Origin: Trichobilharzia regenti
Lineage: Eukaryota > Platyhelminthes > Trematoda > Strigeidida > Schistosomatidae
NCBI GenBank assembly: GCA_944472135.2
Contig: OX235265.1
Location: 45,543,459 to 45,607,458 of the forward strand
Direction: 5' to 3'
Length of the DNA stretch: 64,000 bases
Shown: positions 33,027 to 43,149 of the stretch, in pieces
Position numbering within the stretch: position 1 is the stretch's first letter
Layout of the letters: each line of letters opens with the position of its first letter
Translations under genes and position numbers: made by a program
The notes under the pieces: model-generated
Databases searched by the model: none
The model's input: the letters and a program-made list of their open reading frames with translations, nothing else
What the model was told of the DNA's origin: nothing

Positions 33027-33487
33027 AGGAGTTCTATTCTCCTCAAGTTTGCCGAAGCAATTTCTATCAAACGCTTGAAACCAGATTTATGTGTTCAGAA
33101 AGAAGCAGTTATTAGTCTTTCCTTGCCCATTTTGGTAATTGAATGTCTTTATTCTCTTATCCGATTATGTAATCTTTGTCTTTAACCTCACCCCCTGTTA
33201 TTTTGCTGGTCTCTTGTTTCTATGATTTGAGCTCAACTCAGTACATTGTTACCTAATTTATTAGTCACTCTGTATCTAACGCATATTTTGTCTTTATTAC
33301 GTAACTCCTTTACCAGTGTATGCACACATTTATTTTGTTTTAACTTGAACTACCTGTGTAAAAGCTGTATAAGCGCAATCTTCTGAACACTGTTTACTAA
33401 TTGTGGAATTTTCTGTCAACTGACAACATGTAAAATTTGCAAGTATGTTAAAACATGTCTGTACTTAAACCTCATAATTTATTTAGG

Positions 33488-33546
33488 CTGTAAGCAGCTG
33501 ATGAGAAGCCAACGAAATAAATGATGGTACCACAATATTCTGCTAA
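33488..33546 (+). ncRNA. Hammerhead-like motif, inverted PLE-A arm
   Basis: Same motif as 31341-31400, here on the plus strand: AAGCAG, CUGAUGA at 33498-33504, GAAA at 33515-33518, AUA/UAU stem III with the palindromic TGGTACCA tip, then CUGCUAA. It is in sense orientation with MAU2. Confidence 0.5.
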
Positions 33547-33744
33547 GACGAGTACTTTTCTCATCACTTGAGCTGATGGACCCTTCTCATTATAATTTAG
33601 AACTCCTTTACCACTGGATTCCGTCTTACTGACTAAATAGTGTAATGACCTTACCGCTTACCTTGAAGGTTCTGCGTTCGATTCCTTACAGCGGAATCAT
33701 GGATGCATACCACGAAAATATTGGTTTTTTAAGGATTTTGTTTG

Positions 33745-34010
33745 ATTGCATGGAGGATGTCATCATGAGCTGACATCAGTTAGAGGACCATTGGAAAACC
33801 ACCTGGGGGAGTACTTGTCAGCTGTTTCGTCCTTGTTTGGCACTCTTCATCAGTACGCACCCAACGAGGTTTGGGCCCAGTGGCTCAATGGTTTACGACC
33901 TCGCTAGCCTTGTAGCCAGAAGGTCCTGGGTGCGTACTACTGGAGAGTCCCAAACTAGGACGAAACAGCTGTACTCCCTGGTTTCCAGTTGTTCTCTAGT
34001 TTTATTTCAG
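33745..34010. repeat. SINE2 head-to-head inverted pair
   Basis: A minus-strand SINE2 3' half (33745-33878) meets a plus-strand copy (33878-34010) at the tRNA-like head. Each arm has the hammerhead-like block (minus core AUGAAGA; plus core region decayed to ACTGGAGA) and the GAAACAGCTG helix III. Transcripts of either strand could form a hairpin of over 100 bp. It ends about 190 bp before the last MAU2 exon. Confidence 0.65.
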
Positions 34011-34196
34011 TTCATTGACCAAATTTAAAATAATACTTTTGTTTATTTCATCATTTTCTTCAGTGTCCGATATGATTATATGATTAGTTATATTTCCAAA
34101 AAATAAAACAAAATACTAAATACCGTGATACACTTGTTGCATAATTTTTTATTATTATTTATAACTATTGTTTGTTTTTATTTATTATTCGCATAG

Positions 34197-34271
34197 TGGT
34201 TGGATGGACCTTTACCTGACCTACAACCTCCTCATGCACTTCCGTCGAATTCAGATTCCAATTTAATTTAA
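34197..34271 (+). CDS. MAU2: MAU2 terminal exon
   Basis: 24 codons plus TAA at 34269-34271. It opens WLDGPLPDLQPPHALPSN, which corresponds to the proline-rich C-terminal tail of metazoan MAU2 (the 'W.DGPPP..Q' motif). Acceptor AG at 34195-34196, phase 0, continuing the previous exon's ALIY. Too short to be found by ORF length; identified by homology and splice phase. With this exon the window covers about the last 376 residues of the protein. Confidence 0.85.
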   Translation, partial: WLDGPLPDLQPPHALPSNSDSNLI

Positions 34272-35120
34272 TGTAATTGAATATCAGTAAAAGTAAACGT
34301 TTTTCTTTATATGCATATGAATGGAGTATAATAAGTGATCTCATATTAGTGATAAGGACGGTAGGACAGCACAGTAATTAACACACATTTCTTCATGGTA
34401 TGTGTTCAGTCATACTGGTCTCTTTCTTGTTTTGTTTTTTGTTTTGATAAAATAGCCAACATTATTTCTTCTCTGAGGTACATACTTTTTTGTTTGTTTA
34501 TTAATAATGGTAATTTTCATTTTGGTGATTTATTATAGCCAAAGAAAGTTATATATCTACCTTTGCCCTCCTTCTCAGCCTTCATCGGGTTTCTTTTTTC
34601 ATCTTGACAACTGTATTTATTGTTATTGTTATCTTCTGCTTTAATTTTTGTCATTTTATTTTTATGTACAAAGAAATCATGATTTTCGCCTTTTTTCCCA
34701 CTTTCGCCCCGCCCCTGATTCCCTGTACACCTCCACCCACCCCCTTGATTGTTTTTTTTATTAAAGAAAGTTGAGTGGAGGGTGGTGGTGGTAATAGTAG
34801 TAGTATAATATGATCCATCGTGTGTAATCTTTCAAGCGATATATATATATGTATCGGAGACAACTATTTCTGAAACGTATTCAAAGAAGTATTTTATTAC
34901 TTTAATCTGATAGATATTCATCTCTTTCTGTGTGTATGTTTTTGAAAATATATTCTGTAAATATACTTTTATTATAATAATTATTATTATCTAGTTCTTT
35001 AATGATATAACTGAGAAAACAAGTGGGTCATACTTGGCGCAGATGTATTTAACAGACTGATTGATTAGTTAGTTAGTGAACATAGAATATTCTTTGCGTT
35101 AGTTAACTAGCCTAACCTCT
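34272..35120 (+). other. MAU2: MAU2 3' UTR and downstream flank
   Basis: AT-rich, with no canonical AATAAA just downstream; the nearest variant is GATAAA at 34446-34451. No other gene recognised. Confidence 0.4.
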
Positions 35121-35124
35121 GCTT

Positions 35125-35645
35125 TTATTTATTGATTCAACTGCTCCTATGGAGACAGTTATATATACGCCATTTCCTTAGGAAGTTAGTTATTTTGTGT
35201 TCGGGAATACCTACTTACCTTCAACCAGTGTAGCTAAATAAAAAAGGTGTAGTAAAAACCGTCAATAGTTCGATGCTAAACCTCCTGATTGAAACAGGTC
35301 GTGAAGCCAGCGTTGAAGGGTGTTTTTCTACTAATAATCGGGTATCAAAATAAATTGTCAAAGACTTGTAGATACCGAATGTTGGGAATAGGAGAAGCCA
35401 GTGGAATTCGCTTAAAATAACCATAACCTAGAAAGTCTCTATTATTGTTCTTGATTTATCTGATATTTAGTTTAGTGGTATATTGATGCGTATTATCGTT
35501 TATACAGATTGTTTTGAACTGTAATCCGTTGATCTAATTGATTCACTGTTATTTAAGACGTTAATGTTGTGAATAACAATCATTGTCTAACTATTATAGA
35601 CGTGACTGTAGAACTTGATGAATAGGAAATAATCCAGAGAAATAT
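35125..35645 (+). repeat. Dispersed repeat R500, copy 2 (split by PLE-B)
   Basis: Almost identical to 12945-13435, including CTCCTGATTGAAACAGGTCG and TGTTGGGAATAGGAGAAGCC. Similarity stops at about 35645 and resumes at 37665-37715 (CCAATCTGTCTTTTAGAATT), so the PLE-B element in between inserted into this repeat. Confidence 0.75.
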
Positions 35646-36104
35646 TGATATAAGAATAAAACTTGGGCATTGTGCTAGAGTACAACTCCATTATGGATAA
35701 GATTTTAGTTAGATAAAATCACACCGTGTTGTACAGTGATATTAACTGATGGCGTTTCAAGCACGAATTATTGTCATTCATAATCATATCAAGCTACTCA
35801 CACAACTTTTTCCTTCATTGATATACATGTTTGGAAAATATTGCTCTGAATACATTTAATCCTACTCCAAAAGTGTTGTGGAGATATGTGGATGACACTT
35901 TTCACAGTGTTGAAAACAGAACATATCTCTAGCTTCCTGACACATTAACTCACTAGTAGAGGGAATAAAATTCACATTTGAAGCGGAAAATAAACAAGGA
36001 GAATTAGCTATGTTAGATTGTAAAATAAAACAAATAGAAAAAGGTAAACTGCACACTAGCGTTTATAGAAAACCGATGCATTCTAATAGATATTTAGACT
36101 TTAA

Positions 36105-36488
36105 GTGGGATGCTCACTGGCGACTGGCCCTATTCAGGTAGGTAGTTACCTGGGTTCCAGTAGGAAGTCGTGACCAGTAGGGTGCAGCTGGTCGGGTGTG
36201 AGGACAAATACTCGCCGAAGACATTGGCTAGCGGTCGCGCTATGTCGTGAATTGGCAGAAGTTAGAATTCAAGGACCATTGGATCGGGTCCCAGTGGCTT
36301 AATGGTATACGAGCTCGCATTGTAACCAGAAGGTACTGGGTTCGAACCCTAATGGTGGATGCGTACTGATGAAGAGTCCCAAACTAGGACGAAACAGCTG
36401 TCCAGTACTCCCAGGTTTTCCAATGGTTCTCTAACTAATGTCAGCTCATGATGAAATCCTGAAACCAATCAAATCCCTACAAACCAAC
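36105..36488 (+). repeat. SINE2 full-length copy with 13-bp target duplication
   Basis: Flanked by perfect ATTTAGACTTTAA repeats at 36092-36104 and 36489-36501. Inside: a 170-bp leader (CCCTATTCAGGTAGGTAG, GACCAGTAGGGTGCAG, AGAAGTTAGAATTCAAGGAC), a tRNA-like head with box A TGGCTTAATGG and a perfect box B GGTTCGAACC (36341-36350), a hammerhead-like block with core AUGAAGA (36369-36375), and a tail ending CCCTACAAACCAAC. The 13-bp duplication suits LINE-driven retrotransposition. Confidence 0.85.
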
Positions 36489-36559
36489 ATTTAGACTTTA
36501 ATTCATCTCATCTGTTAACTATTAAGACGGGCTTAGTTATTTGTCTAACAAATCAAACA

Positions 36560-37012
36560 TTGGCACTAAGTAGCACAAGAAAAGACATAAATGATGAAAT
36601 GAAACAGATAGAAGAGGCGTTAGTGTTAAATAACTATCCTATAAAATTCTCTAGGAAGATTGAACAAGGCCAAAAGCAAATTAAAAATAATTGTGAAACT
36701 AGTAATGATAACATAAATAAGAGAGAATATAAGTCATCTACTGTTATACCATATAAAGAGGGGACATCTGGGACGCTACATAGGATTCTCAATAAAGCAG
36801 GAATTAGGGTGTCATTCAAACCTACAAACTCATTCAGAGACAAGCTCTGTAGGCTAAAAGAAGTGGTGGATCCAATTAAACAAAATAATATAATTGACAA
36901 CTATATAGGCCAAACTAGTAGATCAGCGGTAATGAGATTGTCAGAACATAAGAATTTGGCTACGGTAAGAATGGTTGACTCAGAGAAGATAAGTAATTTA
37001 GAAAAAAGCTGA
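36560..37012 (+). pseudogene. PLE-B RT thumb, linker and GIY-YIG remnant
   Basis: 151 codons: LSSTRKDINDEMKQIEEALV, RILNKAGIRVSFKPTNSFRD, then IGQTSRSAVMRLSEHKNL. Compared with copy 1 the segment holding the first Cys residues of the nuclease (between IIY and YIGQ) is missing about 30 bp. Stop at 37010. Confidence 0.8.
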
Positions 37013-37719
37013 GCAATTGCACTACATACATTAACAGAAAACCACACAATAGGGTGGGTGGGAGAGTGTTAAGATTCTAAGAAGTAATCTATGTTGGTCG
37101 AGAGCGAGAGAGATTGATCACTGAATCCTGGTTCACTGAGTCTACACCCAGCACAACACATGGAACAGAAATGACTCAAGGCAAATACCAGAAATATGGA
37201 AGATATTATTACCGCCAGTCAGTCAAATCAGAGGGGGATAATAAATAATCTTAAAATTCTATTTCAATTCAAGCATATCACAATATTCTAACAAGTTACT
37301 TATTTTGACTATAAAAACACTCGTCTTATTTCCCATTTGATTGTAATTGGTCAATAACACTCGTATTATTATTATTTCTGAATGTACATTGTCCTATGTT
37401 GATCTATGTAGCTGACCTCACAGTCATCGCAAAGTACTTTGTAAACACTCGTATTAGTATTTCTGAATGCACATTACCCTATATTGGTTTTTATTTAAAT
37501 ATCTAGTCAATTCCACACATGTATATAAATGAAGTTAGAAAGTTGTGTGAGTAGTGACTTGATATGATTATGAGTGGCAATAATTTGTGCTCGATACGTG
37601 GTCATCAGCTAATATTACTGTATAACAACGCTGTGTGCTTTATCAAGATGATCGAGAGAAAATTTCATTGCACGCCAATCTGTCTTTTAGAATTTCTAAT
37701 GGGCATCTTTAAGCAGACA

Positions 37720-38284
37720 GCACTTAACATCATATAAACCTCAACTTTTTTATTTATTAAATCGATGTTTTTTCTTTTCACCTGGGTCATATTTTGTTGT
37801 ATCCACCGTATCATTTTTCTAATTTTTTCGTACATTTCTCTTTTCTCCGGCTAAGGCAAGAAGTAGTCAAGTAAAAGTTTGCGTAATCAATCACACTCGG
37901 TTGTTATACTTGATAAATACCTTAAGTAATTTACGAAGGAAGATAATACCTGATATAATGTAATTTTCGCGAGATGGGGGAGAATCTAGTTTGAATAATA
38001 ATATTTAATGTATTTGTATTGATGTCGGTGGCTCAGTTGTAGAATGATCACCAAACAACGCACACGTAGTCTGGGTCTCAAACATCGGCAGGTTCACTCA
38101 AATGTTTCTTTTTGGAGGAGGGAAATGTGAACATGAGGTTATGCTTTTGGAAATGTATACAATAATGAGGCAGACATCTATCAGTTGAAAGTTGAGACAT
38201 TGCATTACAAGATGGAATATAAAAGTAAACTAAAATTAATGGGAACTAGAATGAGTATTGTTATCCACTGACTCATCTGACCGA
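37720..38284. other. Spacer with SINE1-like head
   Basis: Mostly unassigned. At 38025-38100 GATGTCGGTGGCTCAGTTGT and a degraded box B (GGGTCTCAAACA) resemble the SINE1 head. Confidence 0.4.
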
Positions 38285-38347
38285 GGTTTAACATGGAACT
38301 CCGCACAGAAGTGCAAGGATCACGTTGCCACACAGAAAGAACAGTAA

Positions 38348-38402
<55 letters not shown>
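38348..38402. repeat. (AT)n microsatellite
   Basis: Uninterrupted alternation of A and T for about 55 bp, the longest such tract in the window. Confidence 0.97.
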
Positions 38403-38404
<2 letters not shown>

Positions 38405-38407
38405 CTA

Positions 38408-38615
38408 TTCATTCATCCCTGGGTTTCCGAGTGGGATGAAGGACTTCAGTAACACATCTCCGCATCACTCTGTCCTCTACTGCCCTTTTAAACTGGCTTC
38501 ATAATTGCCCACAAAATCTAATCCCTTCTTCATATGATCTCCCTCATATCATCCTTGGATGCTCAATATGTCTATTGCTATTCAAGTTCTACTTAAGGGT
38601 TTGAAGAATGGTGTC
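38408..38615 (-). mobile_element. RTE-B 3' end fragment
   Basis: GGTTTCCGAGTGGGATGAAG and CATATGATCTCCCTC match the 3' 200 bp of RTE-B in reverse; it begins directly after the AT tract. Confidence 0.6.
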
Positions 38616-38619
38616 ACAT

Positions 38620-38830
38620 CAGTGGCTAGCGCAGATGCATCCACTCCCTGTGACTTATGATTTCCAATGGAACTATATCATTCTTCGTTGTTACTATTCC
38701 TTTGTCTCACGCCTCTGTGTACTGTCTCTATTATGCATTTCTTTTTGTTGCTTTGTGTGTTACATGGAGTTTGGCGATTTGAACTGCAGTACATCGGTGC
38801 AAAGTTCTATGTTGAAAACAGACAGATATA
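38620..38830 (+). mobile_element. RTE-C 3' end fragment
   Basis: CAGTGGCTAGCGCAGATGCA to GCAAAGTTCTATGTTGAAAA is nearly the same as 29185-29402. It lies back to back with the preceding RTE-B tail. Confidence 0.7.
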
Positions 38831-39290
38831 ATGGCTAATAGTGGGTGGTTATGAAGTTTCTCCTTACCAGCTTGTCAACTGGAGGTATCTGCATCCTCCT
38901 ATTTAGTGATGGTGTGTTTCCACTGAGATTCTCACGTGACACTTGTTACCATGATTTCCGAAGCGGTCAATAAATTCTGTAAAGTGAAACAAAGATTTCA
39001 TTGAAGATACTTCTCTTTGAGATGATTTCAAGTTCATTACCGTATCATAGTATGTATATGGATTAGAATCGATAAAAGCCATGTATGGTTGTTGTGTATA
39101 TCGTAGTTTTGAAAATGAATCGAAATGCTGAAGGGTGATAATATTGGTCGATGTTAATATGAGTCACAAATTGATTAAAATATAAATAGCTAAAGATCAA
39201 AGTACCATAGACATCAGTAAATAGATGATAGCACCAATTTTTATTACAATACTATTCTTCTCTGGCTTTATTGTTATTTGTGTTTCCCTT
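38831..39290. other. Unassigned intergenic sequence
   Basis: No gene or repeat recognised. Confidence 0.4.
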
Positions 39291-39291
39291 A

Positions 39292-40065
39292 GTTCCTAGA
39301 GGAACATGGGGCTTCAGCCACACGTCTCCATTGCATTCAAAGTTGAGGTGGAGAAGTGACTGCCATTCCAAGCTCTGTTTAATGACGATCCGTAGTGTTG
39401 CGATTTGATCGATGCATGACTTGTTTCTCCTGAATCCAGCCTGTTCAGTCTAAGCTTTTCATCCAGGGCGTGTTTGATTCTTTCCAGGATGATGCGGCTT
39501 AGTATTTTGCTTAGGATAGACAGGAGCATAATTCGGCGCCAGTTTTTACATTGACTTAAGTCTCCTTACTTTGGCAGTTTGAATAAGTAGCCTTTCTTCC
39601 AATCTGCAGGTACCGTGCCCTGTTTCCACACCTTCTCCAGTAGTGGTGACATCAAGTCCACCGATGTTTCTGGGTCCATTTTGAGTGCTTCTACTGAGAT
39701 TTCATCTGATCCTTCTGCTTTTCCAGTTTTTATCATTTTGATTACTTTCAAGATATGTGCTTTCGTCTTAGGGTCGGTATCCACTGGTAGTTCTGCTTCT
39801 GCTGTTGGTATTGTTGGGCGCGTTGTTGGTGGCGGTTGATTTAGAAGTCTTTTGAAGTGTTCAGCTCAGTGTTTCCTTTGCTCCATCTCATTGGTAGTTG
39901 ACTTTTCATTGTCATCCTTCACTGTGTTAATTGGTGTTGACCTCTTCCCCGATAGGAACCTAGTCGTTTGAGAGGTTGTTGCGAGATCTTTCCCTGCAGT
40001 TTGTTCTGCTTCACTTGCCATAGCTTCATAATATTGTCTTTTGTCTTCCGTGGCACCTTTCTCTG
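39292..40065 (-). mobile_element. RTE-B LINE, internally deleted
   Basis: Minus strand: EN-RT linker (SEAEQTAGKDL...TPINTVKDDNE), KRLLNQPPPTTRPTIPTAEA, RT fingers with KAEGSDEISVEALKMDPET and ERIKHALDEKLRLNRL, then a direct jump near 39345 to the 3' UTR tail (CATGGGGCTTCAGCC, Y-strand). More than 1 kb of RT is deleted between them. Confidence 0.75.
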
Positions 40066-40149
40066 GCAGTGAGAAATGTTAATTTAATGTGAACATATAT
40101 ATATATATATGTAGCGCCAGGAAAAGAATTTATCGAAAAGGATATTCTT

Positions 40150-41270
40150 TGTTCAATTATTTCGTGTTTTATAAATGTTGATTTTTTAGTCAGAAATGTA
40201 GGAGAATTGCAGTTCAAGATTGTAGGTTTCGTATGGATTCTGAAAAATCTTACTGTACATTTTGCCAAGAACCGATGACATTTATGGAACCATTGAGAAC
40301 CTATTACAATTACTAATCATGTAATATAGGAAGTCCTTTGGGGCCCTTTTTAGCAGATATCTATATGCCATATATTGAAAATTTATCGAAAGACTTAATC
40401 GAAAATGTGTCACTTTACAGAAGGTATGCCGACGACATTGAAATCATAAGTGATAAGCCTTATTCTGCCACTTCAGTTTTAAATCGAATGAATGAAGTTT
40501 AGAATAATGTATCACTTACGTCTGTAGAAGAAGAAGATAATTGTTTATCTTTCCTAGACATATTGCTTAGTCGACGGCTTGGTGGGTCAATAAAACGATC
40601 TATTTATAGGAAACCTACCTGGACAGGATAGTACTTTAATTATCACAGTTTCTGCCCTGTTTGATACAAAAGAGCCTTAGCCTCTTCAATAAATTCCAAC
40701 GAATATTCACTGAAGACACACTTGATGAAGAAGAAAGAAAGTTGACACAAACTCTGGTTGATAACAATTATCCAGACAAGTTCATCAAAAGATATAAAGT
40801 AGTCAGAACACCAAGACCCACTCTGCAACTCGCCCCTAAGAAAGACGAGTACATCAAGCTACCTACCCTATATGGGGCACCAAAGCAGCTTGATAACTAG
40901 ACAAAGACTGAACACTGCTGTTACAAAGACTTTTTATGCAGTTAATATCATATCAATTGGAAATGTAAAGCCATTATATCTATCTAAGCCCTTCGAAAAA
41001 AATGACGTCACATCCCACTCTATTTACCAATTTGAGGAATCATCGATATAGTATATTGCCAAATGGTTTCAGAAGCCTCATAACGCGATAATGGTGGGAA
41101 GAGATGATCTAGCTCCTCTATTGCAAAACATATTATAGAGACAGGATATAAAAATGATGTTTAACTCGTCCTTTAAACATATCTATAGAACATGTTTAGG
41201 GCGTATCCTAAAGTTTGTGGAAGGCGTAGAAATTAGGAAGTTTGAACAAACCTTTATACGTTCAAAACAC
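40150..41270 (+). mobile_element. PLE-D Penelope-like element, degraded
   Basis: Plus strand, multiple frames: GSPLGPFLADIYMPYIENL near 40335 (motif B), SLYRRYADDIEIIS near 40420 (motif C, YADD), CLSFLDILLSRRL, SIYRKPTWTG, then the linker (RQRLNTAVTKTF, AKWFQKPHNAIM). A separate family from A, B and C. Confidence 0.7.
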
Positions 41271-41900
41271 AATTCGTCATCACACTATACCTAACTTGGT
41301 AAACATTGTTTTGATACCAGGGCAAATGCATTACACGATTCAGACAAATTACATCTTTTAATCGCTTGTCTGAATTCATAAAGCAAACTAATTGTTTGAG
41401 ATAATGTAATAATAATAGCATTATTCTAAACAAAATGTTCACACAATATACACAACATTCTCAGTGTAATTTATTTCATAATATTTTCTCTTCAAAAACG
41501 ATTTTCAAGTAAAATGGCAATCTATAGTGTATCGTGTGATGCAATCACGTTTTATCTTCAGCATAAATCAATCCCCCCAAGATATTCTTTTTTCATTTTC
41601 TAGAAATGATCACCGGTAGGATGAAAGTCAATCAAAAAAAGATGCGTGAGAACACATTTTGCAACTCAAAGACATAATTGTAGGTGATTCAAAAAAGAAA
41701 TAAGAAGCACTAAATCTGATGTTTTGTGTGTGAATAGAAATTCAGGTTGAGCCAATGATTCAAGCAGGCCTCCTAAAATAGTGAAAAGTTGTTGCGTCCA
41801 ACAGCATAGAATAACATGGATTAAGAATAAAGATAAATATTTGTGTGAATAGTCTGTTCAATATGGCTGTTATTATAATAATAATTTTAATTTTGGACAT
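41271..41900. other. Unassigned intergenic sequence
   Basis: AT-rich, no gene recognised. Confidence 0.4.
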
Positions 41901-41902
41901 CA

Positions 41903-42206
41903 GGAAGGACGGTTTTTATTTGGTAACGGACTTTAGGCTTTGGGTTTAGTTTCATTATGACATCATCTATTCTCTTTTCTTTGTAACCGTATTGGAGTAG
42001 TTTTCGAATGATCTTCTTTCATCTTCAGATAACTCAGAGAGAATGTCTCAAAAAAAAAACTCCCACGTTCTCTATGAGTTACCTGAAGATAAGAGAAGAT
42101 CATTCAGAAACTAAGCTAATACGGTTGTAAAGAAAAGAGAATAGATGATGTCACAATGAAACTAAACCAAAGCCTTAAGTCCGTTAACAAAGAAACCGTC
42201 TTTCCT
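41903..42206. repeat. Long inverted repeat, 143-bp arms, 20-bp spacer
   Basis: 41903-42045 and 42066-42206 are imperfect reverse complements (for example AAGATCATTCGAAAACTAC-type words on one side and GATCATTCAGAAACTA on the other), separated by an A9 run and about ten more bases. One arm read as protein has a LPEDKRRSF-like peptide, and a LGPKFSTSLGQS-like peptide follows near 42280, both of a type found in PLE N-terminal regions, so it may be a Penelope terminus in inverted form. Confidence 0.7.
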
Positions 42207-42703
42207 ACTTGTTCAGAAAAATACTTGTTCAATTATTCTGATGTTCCACTATCTCCAATTTAAATGCAAATCTCACCACTTGGACCTAAGTTTTCTACAT
42301 CACTTGGGCAAAGTTCAACAATAGTGTCCCACGAGTGGGAACGCACGATTGACCTTCAGCTGACCAATCATGAAAATAAGGAATGTTCGCTCAAAAAATG
42401 ATGTTTATTGACAAGAAAATGCTTGATAGCGCATTAAACAGGTTATCTTTCTCTGACGTGGCTTAAAAATAGGTATCAGTTGCTAAGTTAGACTAGTTTC
42501 TGCACATGCATTCACCGAGATGACTACAGATAAACTACTTTTGTGAACCGTTTATCTCTGTCATCCTGTTTGTAGTCTTCCAAAAAAGCCCTCAAGTGAA
42601 TTATTATGGTTTCCGCGATGAGGATAGAGGTCTACTTACCAGGAAAACGTGGATAATAAAAAAATTAAACTAAATGACATCAACTATAAAATCTCTCCCA
42701 AAT

Positions 42704-42866
42704 CGTAACCATAAGTTTAATCCTGATACTAACACTAAACCTAATCTTAATCCTAACCCTAATCATAACCGTTATCCAAACCGTAATTCTAACCCTAATG
42801 CTAATAAGAACCCTGATCCTAACTCTAACCCCAATGCTTACCTTAACCTTAATCGTAATCCTAAGG
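42704..42866. repeat. Degenerate telomere-like CCTAAN array
   Basis: About 27 hexamers of the type CCTAAC/CCTAAT/CCTAAA in register, including AACCCTAATC and TAACCCTAATGC. CCCTAA is the complement of the TTAGGG telomere repeat used by schistosomes and most animals. The register is intact enough to give an (NPN..)n peptide, but almost no unit is exact, so this looks like an old interstitial array. Confidence 0.7.
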
Positions 42867-43149
42867 AGCTATTAACACATTGTACAAACAGAACTTAGAA
42901 AAGTGATCTGGATGAAACTTACTCTTTAGTTGGTAAGTAGCGTTGATATTTCAGGTGTGATAATGACAGATGCCATTGGCCAACGACTAGCATGGGTTCA
43001 AGGTCATTGGAGCGTTCACACTCCTGGGACGCTACTGTTGAACTTCGCCATCACTTGACCAACTTTTTGATACCGATTCATTTCTTTAATAATCTATTGC
43101 AATTCATCTATTTCCTTTCTACTTCTGCCTCTTGAGATTCATGTAAATG

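Larger units (their letters stand above)
31343..33546 (-). mobile_element. PLE-A Penelope-like element with 541-bp inverted arms
   Basis: Arms 31343-31883 and 33006-33546 are inverted copies of each other, both representing the element's 3' end (C-terminal codons, 3' UTR, hammerhead-like motif). Between them lies the rest of a 5'-truncated minus-strand PLE body. The arms are close to identical, with scattered substitutions, so the structure is fairly recent. The body carries an uninterrupted 440-codon ORF. Confidence 0.9.
27879..34196 (+). other. MAU2: MAU2 last intron (about 6.3 kb)
   Basis: GT at 27879, AG at 34195-34196, phase 0. Contains RTE-C fragments, a complete Sm-alpha-type hammerhead, PLE-A with inverted arms and a SINE2 inverted pair. 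27900-28600 and 29420-30050 hold nothing recognised. Confidence 0.85.
35680..37650 (+). mobile_element. PLE-B copy 2 with inverted 3' end and nested SINE2
   Basis: 35680-35830 is the reverse complement of the PLE-B terminus (37505-37650); at 35831 the plus-strand truncated body begins (RT motif C region, then linker and GIY-YIG) and runs to the 3' terminus near 37650. A SINE2 at 36105-36488 interrupts the RT region. AGAGAAAT/AGAGAAAA words at both outer ends may be the target duplication. Confidence 0.8.

Noticed and set aside
32979..33185. Plus-strand ORF that repeats the PLE-A C-terminus
   Set aside because: It is the inverted arm of the PLE-A structure, not a second gene.
36300..36360. 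A functional tRNA gene
   Set aside because: Same SINE2 head, inside a defined insertion with target duplication.
42674..42898. Asn-Pro repeat protein (NPN repeats)
   Set aside because: The frame is an artefact of a six-base telomere-like repeat; hexamers always give a two-residue repeat.
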